From contig MU859203.1 in NCBI GenBank assembly GCA_033297205.1, positions 1-64,000 of the forward strand: 64,000 nt of DNA, given 5' to 3'. Positions 45,915 through 57,006 of this stretch are shown here, in pieces. Positions within the stretch are counted from its first letter, which is position 1. Every line of letters starts with the position of its first letter. The stretch comes from Pseudoneurospora amorphoporcata (lineage: Eukaryota; Ascomycota; Sordariomycetes; Sordariales; Sordariaceae). The notes beneath the pieces are model-generated. The model had not been told where the DNA came from, did not search any database, and worked only from the letters and a program-made list of their open reading frames with translations. The position numbers and the translations under genes are program-made.

Positions 45915-46744
45915 GAATCACCTGCGAGTCCCTCAGCGGCGGCCGCGGCGATGGGGATTGAGAGGAAGTTGAGGAAGAGTGTGAGTCAGGGGTTTTTGGT
46001 TGGGAAGTTTTAGCGCTCGCTTTTGAGTTGGGCGTGTGGGAGGAGTAGTTTCCGTTGCTGTCTTGCTTCAAAGATCCATGGGGAAAAATATTATTGCTTA
46101 ACAGGGTGTTACATGTTTTGAGTACAGGAGTTGAGGGCTAGAGTGTATGGGTAGCATAGCAAAGGCGTTTTTGGGTGGCGAAATATATTGTCAGGTCCAA
46201 TGGCCCAAGAGGAAGTATGATTTTGGAACTCATGGAAAGGTTGAAAAGAGATGGCTGTGGGATGACCGTGTGGTTAGATATTGTTCTGGTTCATACTTTA
46301 TGCTACATGGAGATAGACTTCATTATTACGTTCATAGGGACACTTGGCAGCCAATCCGAGTAACTAAGCGTTTTGGCCTTCTCTCCGCCTCTGTAGTGAG
46401 CTGGTCATGTGTAATACGCAACACTTGGTCAGTGTCGTTTCATGCCTTCACTGTGTCCATGGCCAAGAACGCTCAAACAACCTAGTGAAGTCTCTGGTGT
46501 TTCCCAATGACATACACAGTTGATCTTTTGGTCCACCACAAGTATCTGTCGCACATATCGAGAAGCAAAAAAGCCCCAACCAAGACATCCAATTCCCCAT
46601 TAATCCACCACCACAGTTACTTCGTACAGAGAGCAAGCGAGACATAATAGCATCATGATCACACAGAGCTACATGCAGAGAAAAGAAGAAGAAGAAGAAT
46701 TTAATAAAAAAGACAAAAATTGGAGGGAAGAAAAGCAAAAGATA
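45915..46744. other. Intergenic, nothing recognised
   Basis: About 0.83 kb between AMSH and tRNA-Ala. GAA-rich stretch near 46684-46699 and A-rich runs just before the tRNA; A6 at 46706-46711 may serve as T6 terminator for the minus-strand tRNA. No gene. Confidence 0.4.
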
Positions 46745-46829
46745 TGGACGAGCTGGGAATCGAACCCAGGACCTTTCGCATGCTCGGAAACATGCTAAGC
46801 GAACGCTCTACCAACTGAGCCACACGCCC
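46745..46829 (-). tRNA. tRNA-Ala (AGC) with 12-nt intron
   Basis: The mature part is 73 nt. The acceptor stem pairs GGGCGTG with CTCGTCC and the discriminator is A. The D arm is TGGCTCAGTTGGTAGAGC. The anticodon stem is TTCGC/GCGAA with loop TTAGCAT, reading AGC. The T arm is CTGGGTTCGATTCCCAG. A 12-nt intron sits one base after the anticodon. Confidence 0.92.
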
Positions 46830-48865
46830 TGTGGAACCTGATTGGTTATTGTTGGAAGTTTTCCCGAAGGTGGGATTATGATTGGAGATGGTGATGGAAG
46901 TGTAAATCGTCGGATGGGCTTTCCGGAGCAACAAGGCGTAGGTGTCTCATGGTTTCTCGCGGGATTCCTTTGTAAAACGGCTGCTACAATATCTACCTAT
47001 TATCCTCTTCTCAATACAGAGCATCATGGTGCCGTCCCAGATTCGTCGTCGTCCCTCGTGGAAAGAGAACAAACTTCGTTTGAAGTTCCGGGTGATGGTG
47101 CCCCGATGCCCGGTGGAAGAGGACGGGTGGAAGTTAATTGTTAGTGCGTCACGACGCTGCCGCTCAATCGTCCAAACAACGACCTCAATTTTGGACTTTT
47201 GCCTTTTTCTCGAAAATGAGGAGTCGAATAATAATAATCCTCGATGCCAGATTTCCCATGCTCTGAGCCATCTTCAATTGAAAGATCTTTGTCCTTGACA
47301 TTGACCCTGGATCTTGCTGTCTTCCTTCATCGCGGGCAAACCTTCTGCCTGCCGCTGCCTTAGGTTGGTCTTTGCTTAAGGGTGTGTTCGGCAAACTTGG
47401 AAATGACTTTTCTGAAATGAAACTTTCAGCGGCGCTGCACGGGCTGTCTTGGAAATTTGGGTTGGGATTGACTTTCAGAATCGGATTTCAGCAGCTCTTA
47501 GATGGTGAAATGCTTCATGAACTTCTTGAGAAGAATGTTGTGTTGTGATTGGTGGGTTTGGGCATTTGTGGAGAAAACCGTTCATGAAGCTACGGAATTT
47601 CCGGCCGGAAACCTTTCGAAATCATCACTTGAACGCGATTGTGAGATTGACCTTTCTGGAAATTTCTTAGCAAAACAATTCCGGGACATTCGAAAAGGTT
47701 TCTGAGGTTGGGTGTCTGAACTTTTGAGAACGCCTCTTCCAGGTTTGCCGAACACACCACAGCCTAAACCATCAATGATTAGTAAGTCAAAAGGCTCCAC
47801 ATTTCACCTCCGCAATGGATGCTTCCCGACGTTGCGATCTCGTTTCTTCCCCGCTGCAGAGCATCCATCCTGAGCATCCTGATCAAGATAAACAACCGCC
47901 AATTCAGCGGCCGAAGTTTTGAGAAGTGGGATTCGTCCAGGCATCCGGCATGCCGCTTGGTGACCCGGATTCATGCTTGGTTGACTCGCTGCATTGAGCT
48001 TTGGGATGATGAATATGGTGAACAGCAAGCCCAAGGCAGAAGACGGATCACAAAGTGTCGACCGTGTAAAACCACGTTTTCGCGTTGCCAACTGGCGCGG
48101 GAGCTATTACGTATCCCGTTCATAACGCCGTCAGTCTGGATGAAAAGAGAAACGCCTTTTCACTTTAATCCTAACATGCGAGTTTGTCAAGATGTTGTAG
48201 TACTCCGCGACAGATGCGATGACAACATGCCAACAACAACAACAGTTCATACAGGTGGGGATAGCTTGGTACCTATCTCGAGCTCGTTTAGTGTAGGTAC
48301 GTAGTCACTCGTTCTGCCCCCGGCATCCCGGGCGTCCATGGGTTCGGTGGAGTCTGTCACCACCCAGCGCCCACCTCCGCACCGCCGGGACATGAGGAGA
48401 AACGTTTTCTTAGCATTCCTGGGACAACGCAGGACAATCTGCACACTTTGCACGACCGCGATTATAAACCCGCTGACTAATTCTTTAATTTATGGAAGCC
48501 AATGGATAGTTTCAGTCCGGAACTTTGTCCATCCCGTGGTTTTTGGCGGGGAGGAGAGGAGGAGTGTGGAGAAGTAGGGTAGTAAAAGAAGGTGGATGAT
48601 TTGGTCAGCTTGACGTTTCTGACGGTCGTCGAGAGAGGATGCCCCGAGGGCCATGTCGATCCGCTGGACTCGGTTGCTTCCGAGATGGAGACATCACGAA
48701 TGCTTGACAAGCAAATGACTTGTTCAGATATATAAACTGAACAACACTTCCTCTTTGCTTTACCTTTTCGACCTATCCAAACCCCATTACGCCATCCATA
48801 ACTCGGATCGCAACATCACATCGACTCTCTTATATACCAACAACAACACATATCCAAACATCAAA
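46830..48865. other. Intergenic containing a MITE-like element
   Basis: About 2 kb between tRNA-Ala and the GST gene. It contains the inverted-repeat element at 47380-47764. The region just upstream of 48866 is the GST promoter and includes TATATAAA near 48728. No other gene is supported. Confidence 0.45.
47380..47764. mobile_element. Non-autonomous MITE-like element (PIF/Harbinger-like ends)
   Basis: Terminal inverted repeats GGTGTGTTCGGCAAACTTGG (left, 47381-47400) and, read inward on the minus strand, GGTGTGTTCGGCAAACCTGG (right, about 47738-47757) differ at one position. TAA lies immediately outside both ends (47377-47379 and 47765-47767), fitting the 3-bp TTA/TAA target duplication of PIF/Harbinger transposons. 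The right end carries about five extra bases (CTGTG). The 385-bp interior has no transposase and only a 67-codon chance frame. Movement would depend on a transposase elsewhere. The superfamily is an inference from the TIR start and the TSD. Confidence 0.65.
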
Positions 48866-49631
48866 ATGGCTCCCTTCGCTACTATCTACACTTATCCCAA
48901 CAACATGCGCGTCCAGCGTGTATGTTTCCCCTCCCTTTTCTTTTTCCTTTTCCATTTCTTCTCCTCCTCCAATAATTAACACCCCGAAACAGGCCCAGGC
49001 TGTCGCGAAGATGAATGGTTTGGAGGTTGTGGAAGACAACGACTTCCAACTCGGCAACGCCTCCGACCCCAAATGGGCCTCCATCCTCTCCAAGTTCCCC
49101 TTCGGCAAGGTCCCCGCCCTGTCCACCTCTGACGGCACCCTCAACCTGACCGAAGGCCAAGCCATTGTGCGCTTCCTCGCCGAGTCCGGCCCCAAGGCCG
49201 ACCAGCTTTTGGGCCGCACCGTCGTCGACCGTGCTCGGATCGAGCAGTGGGCCTGCTTCGCTGAGCAGGAGCTTATGGCTAACCTCACCCCGCCTATGCT
49301 CATGGTGTACCGCCCGGACTTGGTGCCCTACGCCAAGGAGGGGTATGATACGTTTGCGGCCAAGTTTGAGAGGGCGGTGAAGTATGTTGAGACTGTCCTT
49401 ACCAAGGGTAATGGCAAGTTCTTGGTGGGCGAGGAGGTCACGGTGGCGGATGTCATGGTTGCTGGACCGCTGATTTTGGCGAGCAAGTTGTTGTTGGATG
49501 CCGAGATGAAGAAGAACAGCGCGCCGAGTGTGGAGGGGTATTTGAGGGGCTTGTTGGAGGTTCCCGAGTTGAAGGAGGCTTTTGGAGAGTTGGTTACTGT
49601 CCAGGAGAGGGTTCGTGGTAAGACTGCGTAA
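48866..49631 (+). CDS. Glutathione S-transferase, eEF1B-gamma-like
   Basis: Exon 1 (48866-48919) and exon 2 (48993-49631) are joined in phase 0 across a 73-nt intron to give 230 aa. The thioredoxin-fold half (about 1-85) starts FATIYTYPNNMRVQRAQAVA and contains FPFGKVPAL, with the cis-Pro, and EGQAIVRFLAES. The all-helical half contains RARIEQWACFAEQEL and FLVGEEVTVADVMVAGPL, which includes the conserved N-capping TVAD. This matches the GST group related to the N-terminal domain of elongation factor 1B-gamma. The eEF1G C-terminal domain is absent, so it is a stand-alone GST. Glutathione conjugation in the cytosol is likely; the substrate is unknown. A TATA-like TATATAAA lies about 137 nt upstream. 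Confidence 0.92.
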
Positions 49632-50224
49632 AGAATTGATGGGGTTGATGATACCATGCGTTGGATAGGAAAAAGAGTTAATGATCATAACGCTTCACAC
49701 ACTGGATTTCACTGTTGTGTCAAGGGATGCATGCATATTATGGGGAAGGCAACGAGTTGATTGAAACTAATGTGTGATGATTGGAAAGACCCGCCCAGAA
49801 GTATAACCTCCACGAGATTCCAATCTCCTACCATCCATCTGTCAGATATCAATGCACAAGCGCAAGATAAACTGACCATCTGTTCATATCAATCTCAGAT
49901 TACTTTGATGTCCCCAATCACCAGTCATTATACCCAGCCAGCATATGCATCCAGTCCAGAAAACCCGTTCCCAAATGTCAACAAATGCCATACGAAACCC
50001 ATGATGTTTTCCGAACCCAAGCATGCTATGTGCCCCATACTATTATCCATCCATGCAAGGAAATGTGAGAGGGTGTCCTCCGTGCAAGATCTCGCCGCCC
50101 CAGAAATGAAACTCCGACGCCAGTGAAATCGAGCTGTGGTGCTGCCAGCAGACGCCCCAGTATACCGTGGTGAACCGTGGATGATGTGGTGATGTGCTGC
50201 CTGCAGCTTCCGCTCAGCGAGGAC
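49632..50224. other. Intergenic between convergent genes
   Basis: About 0.6 kb of shared 3' flank of the GST and Hce2-domain genes. Nothing recognised, apart from a possible extra 3' exon of the minus gene (see that entry). Confidence 0.4.
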
Positions 50225-50761
50225 TTACGTGTGGTAAAGACCGTAGACGGCAGCGCTCAGGTGGGAAGGGAAATCGCTGGGGCAGTTGGCGTAGCCCTCG
50301 GCGCCGACAACGAGGCGGCCATCGGGGGTGGTCCAGCGGAAGTTGTCAATCGCATAGTGGATGAAATCTTGAATGTCCTTGTTGCAGCACTCGATCAAGT
50401 CGCCGTTGGGGTACTTGTCGAGCTTGCTGGCAATGTTGACAGCGCAGGTGCCGTAGCTGAGAATCTCCCTGGGAATGACGTTGGCCCAGGACCAGCAGAT
50501 GGGGGTATGGTCAAAGTCGGGGATGATCACGTCCGCGATGTGGCGGCAGTCATCGACGAGCGGGGAGCCGGCAGTAGTCTTGGTCACGTATTTGTCGCCC
50601 TTGCAGTCGTGGAACAGCATGTGAGGCAAGTCGTGGGTGCTGAGAACATTGGTGCCGTTGCGGCCAGCGTCATGCTTGAATGCGCCGAGAGCGGGAGCAG
50701 GAGCAGCGCTGACAAGAGCAGCAAAGCTCGGGATGAGGGCGATGAGTGTCTTGGCGAGCAT
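50225..50761 (-). CDS. Secreted Hce2-domain protein 1 (Ecp2-like putative effector)
   Basis: Predicted 178 aa. A clear signal peptide (MLAKTLIALIPSFAALVSA, followed by APAPA) is followed by a domain with HDCKGDKYVTKT, SPLVDDCRHIADVI, LSYGTCAVNI, a GDLIECCNKDIQDFIHYAID block and GAEGYANC. This cysteine and SPL.DC..I / YGTC.. / G..G...C spacing is that of the Hce2 domain, named for homologues of Cladosporium fulvum Ecp2. Ecp2 is a secreted fungal protein reported to trigger necrosis in some plants. Other Hce2 proteins occur in non-pathogens, so toxicity cannot be assumed. The frame ends in ACGTAAGT, which could also be a splice donor, so the last residues are uncertain. A second Hce2 gene lies about 1.2 kb upstream in the same orientation. 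Confidence 0.8.
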   Translation of the reverse strand: MLAKTLIALIPSFAALVSAAPAPALGAFKHDAGRNGTNVLSTHDLPHMLFHDCKGDKYVTKTTAGSPLVDDCRHIADVIIPDFDHTPICWSWANVIPREILSYGTCAVNIASKLDKYPNGDLIECCNKDIQDFIHYAIDNFRWTTPDGRLVVGAEGYANCPSDFPSHLSAAVYGLYHT

Positions 50762-51924
50762 CTTAACGAGATGAGAGAACAAAAGAGTGAGGTAGTCTTG
50801 TGATATGGCTTGCTTATTGTTGTTGTCCTGCTGGTCAAGGTGAGAGAGTATTGATCCAAGTTGTAAAGCTTGAGAAGATTCGTGAGAGGAGTGGTGATGG
50901 ATGAACGAAGAAAAAAAGAAAGAAGAGTTTGTGGGAGGAAGGACCCCTCCTTTATAGCTGCCCGATGGGTTGTTTGTCCGCGACTCGAGGATCATCCACA
51001 GGGCAGCAGTGGTGACCGTTCCTTCCAAGTCTGGATTTCCAAGACTTCGGACGAACGATAACGAAATTATTCTTTGGCAAATGACCGCCCCTCATCCGAC
51101 TTAGCGGGACTTTTGTGTTTCATCTTACTGCACCTTTTATCTCTCCGTCCAGCAAGGTTCTCGCCGCTTCCACTCTGTTTTTTCTCGATCTGGTACCGCA
51201 TCGGGAGTGACATGATAGGGCTTGGCTGCCCTTCTTCGAGGTCTTGAAGGTGACAGCCTCGGTTCTCGAACGGGACTTGAGCGAGAATATGGTTGTACCA
51301 ATGATCGAACCACCCGTCGCATGTTTTGGTGTCATCTCCGTCGTGGGACAACATGCGCAGTATGGGATGGGTCTGTTGTTATCCGGATAATCCCAAATAT
51401 AGTAGAAATGTGACCGTCGAGAGTTTGCCGTCATGCAGGTTCCATCACCCTGCTTTCACTTGGTGATCACACCTGTACATCTTGGGTCGTGAGAGATGCA
51501 GACGCCGTTGCCAGCTGGATGGAGTAGGAGTTATGCTCAGATTATTGTCCCGTCTCGTGTACTCCCGCAAAGCTCATTATCGCCGTCATTAATGCCTGCC
51601 TCCCCACCAAGTATCGCGGCCTGAGCCTAAAGACTAATTAAAATATAGAAACACAAAGACGCGGATGATTTTAGCCGCAAGGTAGCACAGAAATCGACTG
51701 GTGAAATAATTCTCCGAAAATCCCCCCCCATGACTCAGACTACCTCATTCCGTGATACAAATGCGGAGAGGTTCTCATAGATAGAGGCGTACGGATACTA
51801 CCAGCAACCCGGTAAGAGACCGCACGTAAGGGGTGTGGAAAGATGTGAGCTGAGACCCGTCAGATTGGCCTCGTTTCTCCCTCAGACACTGCGGTATCCT
51901 GTGTCCCTGTCGGCCGAAGCTGCC
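50762..51924. other. Spacer between the two Hce2 genes
   Basis: About 1.2 kb including the promoter of the 50225-50761 gene (a TATAAA reads on the minus strand near 50950). No other gene is seen. Confidence 0.4.
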
Positions 51925-52440
51925 TCAGAAATCATCATCTGAGTGGTGGATGTTCCAGATAACTCCATCCGGCCAACTCAGCAGGCTATCGCACCAGAAC
52001 TCGCCCTCTGCTCCAACGTGGTAGTGTCCGTCTGCATCTTGTAGTGCAAACTCGGCGACGGCCGCGTCAATTTGGTCAATAATGTCGTCATTGCCGACTT
52101 TGAAGATGTCGAGACCGTCGAAACCTCGGACTGCGAAGACACAGGTGCCATAGGTTGCAAGATTGCGGTGGTGGCCCGACATGGTCCTCCACTCGCCGTC
52201 TTTCGCAATGTTACGCTGTAGGTGATTGCAATCCTCAACGAGTGGCGATTCAGTAGTTGTTGTATTCTTCATCCAGATGCTTCCCTGGCACTTGATGACT
52301 TGGGAATTTTGCTGCGGCGACGACGAGGAGGTAGTAGAGCTATCCTGCGGAGAGGGCGGACCCGAAACTGTTGCCAGGATCGAAAGAACGCTGGAAGCAA
52401 AAACTAAGATGGCCCCAACAAACATGATGACGATATGCAT
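51925..52440 (-). CDS. Secreted or membrane-tethered Hce2-domain protein 2
   Basis: Predicted 171 aa, single exon. The hydrophobic N terminus (MHIVIMFVGAILVFASSVLS) is a signal peptide or anchor, followed by a short S/P/Q-rich linker. The Hce2 domain then reads IKCQGSIWMKNTT, ESPLVEDCNHLQRNIAKDG, NLATYGTCVFAVRG, FKVGNDDIIDQIDAAVAEF and GAEGEFWCDSL. It shares SPLV.DC, YGTC and GAEG..C spacing with the protein at 50225-50761, but the two are strongly diverged, so the duplication is old or they arrived separately. The HHRNLATYGTC block is the best match to the Hce2 core. Activity towards any host is unknown. Confidence 0.8.
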   Translation of the reverse strand: MHIVIMFVGAILVFASSVLSILATVSGPPSPQDSSTTSSSSPQQNSQVIKCQGSIWMKNTTTTESPLVEDCNHLQRNIAKDGEWRTMSGHHRNLATYGTCVFAVRGFDGLDIFKVGNDDIIDQIDAAVAEFALQDADGHYHVGAEGEFWCDSLLSWPDGVIWNIHHSDDDF

Positions 52441-54427
52441 ATTGGAAGTCTAGATCCCGTCTGGATGAAACAGTTAGTGCCCAAGACCCCAAGACCAGAC
52501 GTCATACCGGTCAATGTTGACAATCTCCCCAGAGAATGGAAGTCACTTACCTAAGGACGGTACCGCTGAATGTCGGGTATTATGCCAAAGAGTGTGTATG
52601 CAGGGCGCGGTACCCGTATTTGAGACAAAGGGTAGTCCGAAACGAGAGACAATCAAGGGGCTTACAGGTTGCAGACGAGGCTGATAGTGTTGTACAACAG
52701 GTGAAGAGAGCAGAGGGAAAAGTCCGACGCAGATAGAACGAAGAGCGCCCGCCCGCTTTATCTCCGTAAAGTTGACACCATTCTATGGGCTTCCAAGCTT
52801 CCAGAGAAGGTTTCTTGTTCCCGTTCATCCTTCTCTTGGTCTTCCTGGGCAGATTCCACTCGAAATTGGCCCTCACCCTTGCCTCTTAGGTGCAGCTGTT
52901 TGTTGTGGAGCACGAGTGTCATGAGAAAATTCGTCCATGTGGAAGGCGTGGAGTGAAGATCTTGATAACTCCCGAAGCAAACACGTATGCTGACCGGAGA
53001 AAGAAAGAGCAGTTGACTGACACAGACACTCTGAGATAGAGCCGTTCCCTTTGCGATCAAGGAAGGAGGCGGGTGGTGGTACGGGAAGGTAACCCGTAGA
53101 ACTGGAAGGAACGTGGAGGAGTAACATGCAGTTTCCACTTGTTGTGGAATTCTCGAAACTGGGACGGCGAATGGAGAGTCCCTTCCTCACCTGTGGGCTC
53201 CCCACTTGCAGTGATGAGGTGCTGTCCTTGGTAGTACCTCGCAGACTGCGAATGCGGCTGGGAAAGTGCGTCGGGAGCGACAACGGGTGCGGCCGTTGGG
53301 TAGAACGAGGCAATAGCGGGAAGGTGTACTTCTCATGAATTTCCTCCGTTCCATCCTCTCAGGCATTCTGGTTATCAAAATCCAACTTGAACTTTCCACT
53401 TCAAGTTTATCGTCTCCGGTCATCCTTTCTATACAGTTTCCCACCACGGGGACTTCCTGTCAGATTACCTCTATGCAGTCCAGACAGCACACATCCGGCC
53501 GATGTGGCAATATCGGGCAGTCTGCACCCTGCACTCGGGGGGATCCCAATTACCGACATTGTCGTTAGGTAGTGTATATACCTTCCACTTCGCCGAGACA
53601 TCTCACCGTGACCTGACCATCGGGAGGGCACTTCCACGAAGCGGACACAATCATGAAAATAGAAGAAGAAACAAGTGCGACATGCGTCTTTTCATGTCGT
53701 GTCGGCACTGCCATTGCAAGCTTACTCGTACCGCAGCAATGCTGATGGAACCATTGGCCGCAGAGAAGCTGTTGATCCAATTGTCCCACCCACTTCCAAC
53801 TCAGCTTCGCCTTCACCGTACCACGCCGGATACAATCGTTTCTCAGCCAAGAATCCCAGCTTGTCCCGGTCCCAACAAGCCTAGACCCAAAGGTTAACTA
53901 ACATCCCATGTGACGGATTGAAGCAAACTGGCTGATGGTGACAAAGTCCAGGTGTGCAAACGAGCAGCTCACACTGTTCTTGACCTGAGCTATTTGCATC
54001 ACGTGGTACCAAGAATGCTTCTTTGCCATGCGGTAAGTAGCAAACACCAACGGCAATACTAGCTTTGTTTACTTGGCCCAGGGGGCAGATGCCATACCCC
54101 TGAATCCAACAACTGCTGTTGTGGCAGGTGGTCTTGGCGTAGCACCGCAGCTGCCACCACATACGGACCCCAAGTAAAAACAACCCCTGCATAATGTTAC
54201 TGTTATCAGTACTGACCAGCCGCCCTTGCCTTTTGCAGATCTAGTCCCAGGTTGCCGGTGGGTACGTACCTAAGTGAGGGGTCTACCGGTCGAGTCCTTC
54301 ATGGCCAAGCGGCCTCGGACAGTCAGCATCTTCCAGCCTCTCGGAAGTCGTACAAGCAAGCACGGTAAGCTGACGCCGTCCACTCGCCGAAAGCATCACC
54401 AACTTCAAAACCTTGACCACAGAAACA
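52441..54427. other. Intergenic between divergent genes
   Basis: About 2 kb. Frames of 80-146 codons overlap on both strands near 52580-53900 without motifs. An 8-bp hairpin (AACTTGAA/TTCAAGTT) lies near 53384-53407. No supported gene. Confidence 0.4.
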
Positions 54428-55579
54428 ATGACACAAGAAAAGAAACTCGTCGTTGTTGTCGGCGCCACGGGCAATCAAGGCGGCTCTGTCGCTCGCCGCT
54501 TCCTTCAAGACCCCCGATGTGCGGTCCGCGGCTTAACCCGCAACACCTCGTCTCCAGCTTCCCAAGCCCTTGCCGCTCTGGGCGTGGAGATGGTGACCGC
54601 TGACCTCCGTGACGGACAGAGTCTCGATGCCGCATTTGCAGGAGCGAACATCATCTTCAGCGTCACTGAATACTGGGAACCCTTCTTCAGCCCCGACTAT
54701 CGCAAGATAGCCAAGGAGATGGGCATAAGTTGCCGTCAATACGCCTACGAGATTGAGTATTGCCAGGGAAGACGTATTGCTGATGCAGCGGCCAAGGTAG
54801 TGGACACATTGGACGACAACGGCTTTATAGTATCGACCCTGAGCCACGCCCGGAATTGCAGTGGCGGGAAGTTCACCGACTTGTATCACTTTGACTCCAA
54901 GGCCGACATCTTCCCTGACTATGTGTTCGAAAAGCACCTGGCGCTGGCAGCCAAGATGTCCTGCGTGCAGACGGGCTTCTTCATGAGCAGCCACGCCATC
55001 CTTCCGAATTCGTATTTTCAAAAGGTATGTTGCCCCTGTCTTTCTGTTGCTTCATCGAGAACTCACCACTGCAGTCATGCAACAGCAAGCCGATGGTTCC
55101 TTCCACATGCGCTTCCCATGCTCGCCCAACACGCTGATACCCCACCTGGATGTCAACGGCGACCTGGGAAACTTTGTGTACGCCGTTCACCAGAAGCCTC
55201 CGGGCAGGAATTACATGGCCATGGGCTCTCACGCGACCTGGCCCGAGTACCTGCAGGCATGGGCAAAGGCAGCTGGGGTTCCCGCGGAAAAGGCCGTCTA
55301 CAAGCAAGTGTCGGTTGATGACATGATCGCAGACACCCCGGATAGAGACGCGGGTTATGAGGTGGCGATTATGTTTGCCTACTCTGATGATCCCGGGTAT
55401 GGAGGTGGCATGGAATTGCTGACGGCTGAGGATGTGAGGAAGGTAAGTGGTCATGAATGAGAAGTTTGACAGGAGAAACACGTACTGACTGTTATGAACA
55501 GCAGGGAACTGACTGTCCCATGACAAGCTTGGACGAGTGGATGAAGAAGCAGGATTGGTCGGCTGTTCTGAACAAGTGA
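54428..55579 (+). CDS. NmrA-like NAD(P)-binding regulatory/reductase protein
   Basis: Exons 54428-55024, 55086-55442 and 55502-55579, all phase 0, give 343 aa. Introns are 61 and 59 nt with GTATGT and GTAAGT donors. The start MTQEKKLVVVVGATGNQGGS gives a GxxGxxG dinucleotide motif at residues 13-18, followed by RGLTRNTSSPASQALAALGV and the NmrA-typical VEMVTADLRDGQSLDAAFAG. The tail ends LDEWMKKQDWSAVL. This is the NmrA/HSCARG-like group of atypical SDRs without the YxxxK catalytic pair. Such proteins bind NAD(P) and often act as redox-state sensors. NmrA itself controls the GATA factor AreA, but these paralogs are numerous in fungi, so no specific partner is implied. It is unrelated in sequence detail to the NmrA-like gene at 25468. 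Confidence 0.9.
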
Positions 55580-57006
55580 TACCACGAAGACTGGGGCAGA
55601 AAGGCGATTCTATCACTGATGGATAGGATGCGTTTCAAGCAAACGGAAGGTCCAGGTTAAGGTGAAATACAAGGTGAACCGTGACGATAAAATGTCACAT
55701 GGCTGGATTGACCAATAGGCAGAGGGCCGGCGTCCCAAGCATCCGGACGACGGGACCCTGATCAACCGTCCCGTGGTCCCCGGATTCTGTCACATTGGAA
55801 TCCAGGATACCAGTGACGTTTGACGCGCCGCGGAAATAATGTCGACGGAATACCAAATACGAAGGCTTATAAGGACAGGGAAACCACGACATTCGAATCT
55901 GGCTTGCTTCGTTCCATCAAACACTCCGTCACGCTGACTGTCCCTTCTAGACATTTGACTCGGCCGGAGTCTGCTACTGTTCGCCCGCCGAAAGGATGGC
56001 CTGCAGGCCCGACCGCCTTGAGATTGCACGCTGTATCGTCATCCTCGACACTCACACCAGACGTGTTACCTGGTCAGAGGCAGGAGCAGATGTCAACAAC
56101 CACGCAAACAGACAGTCGCTACAGCTTTTAAGTTCGGACGACCGGTCCATTGTGGATCACCACTTGCCCTTCTGGAAAATGCCACCGTTTTCTGGAATCC
56201 ACACAGTCCAGATCAAGCTGCATTCGCCTCTTGCTTGTGGGGGGAACCAGCAGAATGTAACAACTGTGCTTCTAGACGCCCATTATGTGCTTGAAGACTA
56301 TTATAGGTCGGCATGAATCTAGAATGTGAGTGGTAGAAAGGGCTTCAGAGTTGTCCTGCCGAGATTTTGACCTATCGAAATTTGGCGTTTGTAGGGAACA
56401 CAGTGCAAAGAGCAACCGCAATAGCTCTTATTTGGTAGTCGCCCCTAACCCTTAGGTAGTGGTAAAAATCGCTTGTGCAGGCTGTGGGGCTACTGCTCGC
56501 TTAACAGCCAACACGTCACCACCTAACCTGCACAAGCGATTTTTACCACCACCTAACCCTCCGCTGTTTGGCTGGTCTGATAAAGATTTACTCGCACGGT
56601 GACGGACCAAAGACACATAAATCGACACTTTCTCCATCCGTCTCTCTCCACCCACAACTTCACTCGAGTTCTAGAACCAGAAGTTGGACTGGCATTCTTG
56701 CTCTCTTCCTTCGGGGAAAAATCCTTCTGTTTTTCCTTTCATCCTTTGTGGCCGTCACCCTTCAACAAGCTGCCCATCATTGTACCTTTGAATTCCGCCC
56801 AGACATTCCCAAGGTACCTTCATCCTGTGGGAGCGCGAGTCCGCCTCTACCTTGCAGCCCCAGTATCGCGCAACAGGGACACCAGACGGGACAACTCTGC
56901 TCGATATTCACAATTCCGACCTCCCTTTCCCTGCGTATGCGAGCCCGGTCCCGCACATTCAACATCTACGACACTGCATGACCAATGTCCTGAGGCCAAT
57001 TAAGCA
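55580..57006. other. Intergenic with foldback repeat
   Basis: About 1.4 kb between two plus-strand genes. It includes the inverted repeat at 56452-56556. No supported gene; frames near 55820-56316 have no motifs. Confidence 0.45.
56452..56556. repeat. Foldback element with 30-nt inverted arms
   Basis: The left arm (56452-56481) and right arm (56527-56556) are reverse complements at 29 of 30 positions, with a perfect core GGTAAAAATCGCTTGTGCAG. The 45-nt loop is unrelated to the arms. The direct repeat CCTAACCCT flanks both ends (56444-56452 and 56552-56560), overlapping the arm tips. Either this is a miniature transposon end-pair (MITE) or a solo foldback. The flanks also resemble telomere repeat units (CCCTAA). 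Confidence 0.75.

Noticed and set aside
53384..53407. Short hairpin AACTTGAA/TTCAAGTT
   Set aside because: An 8-bp stem is expected by chance in 64 kb; no terminator or regulatory context.
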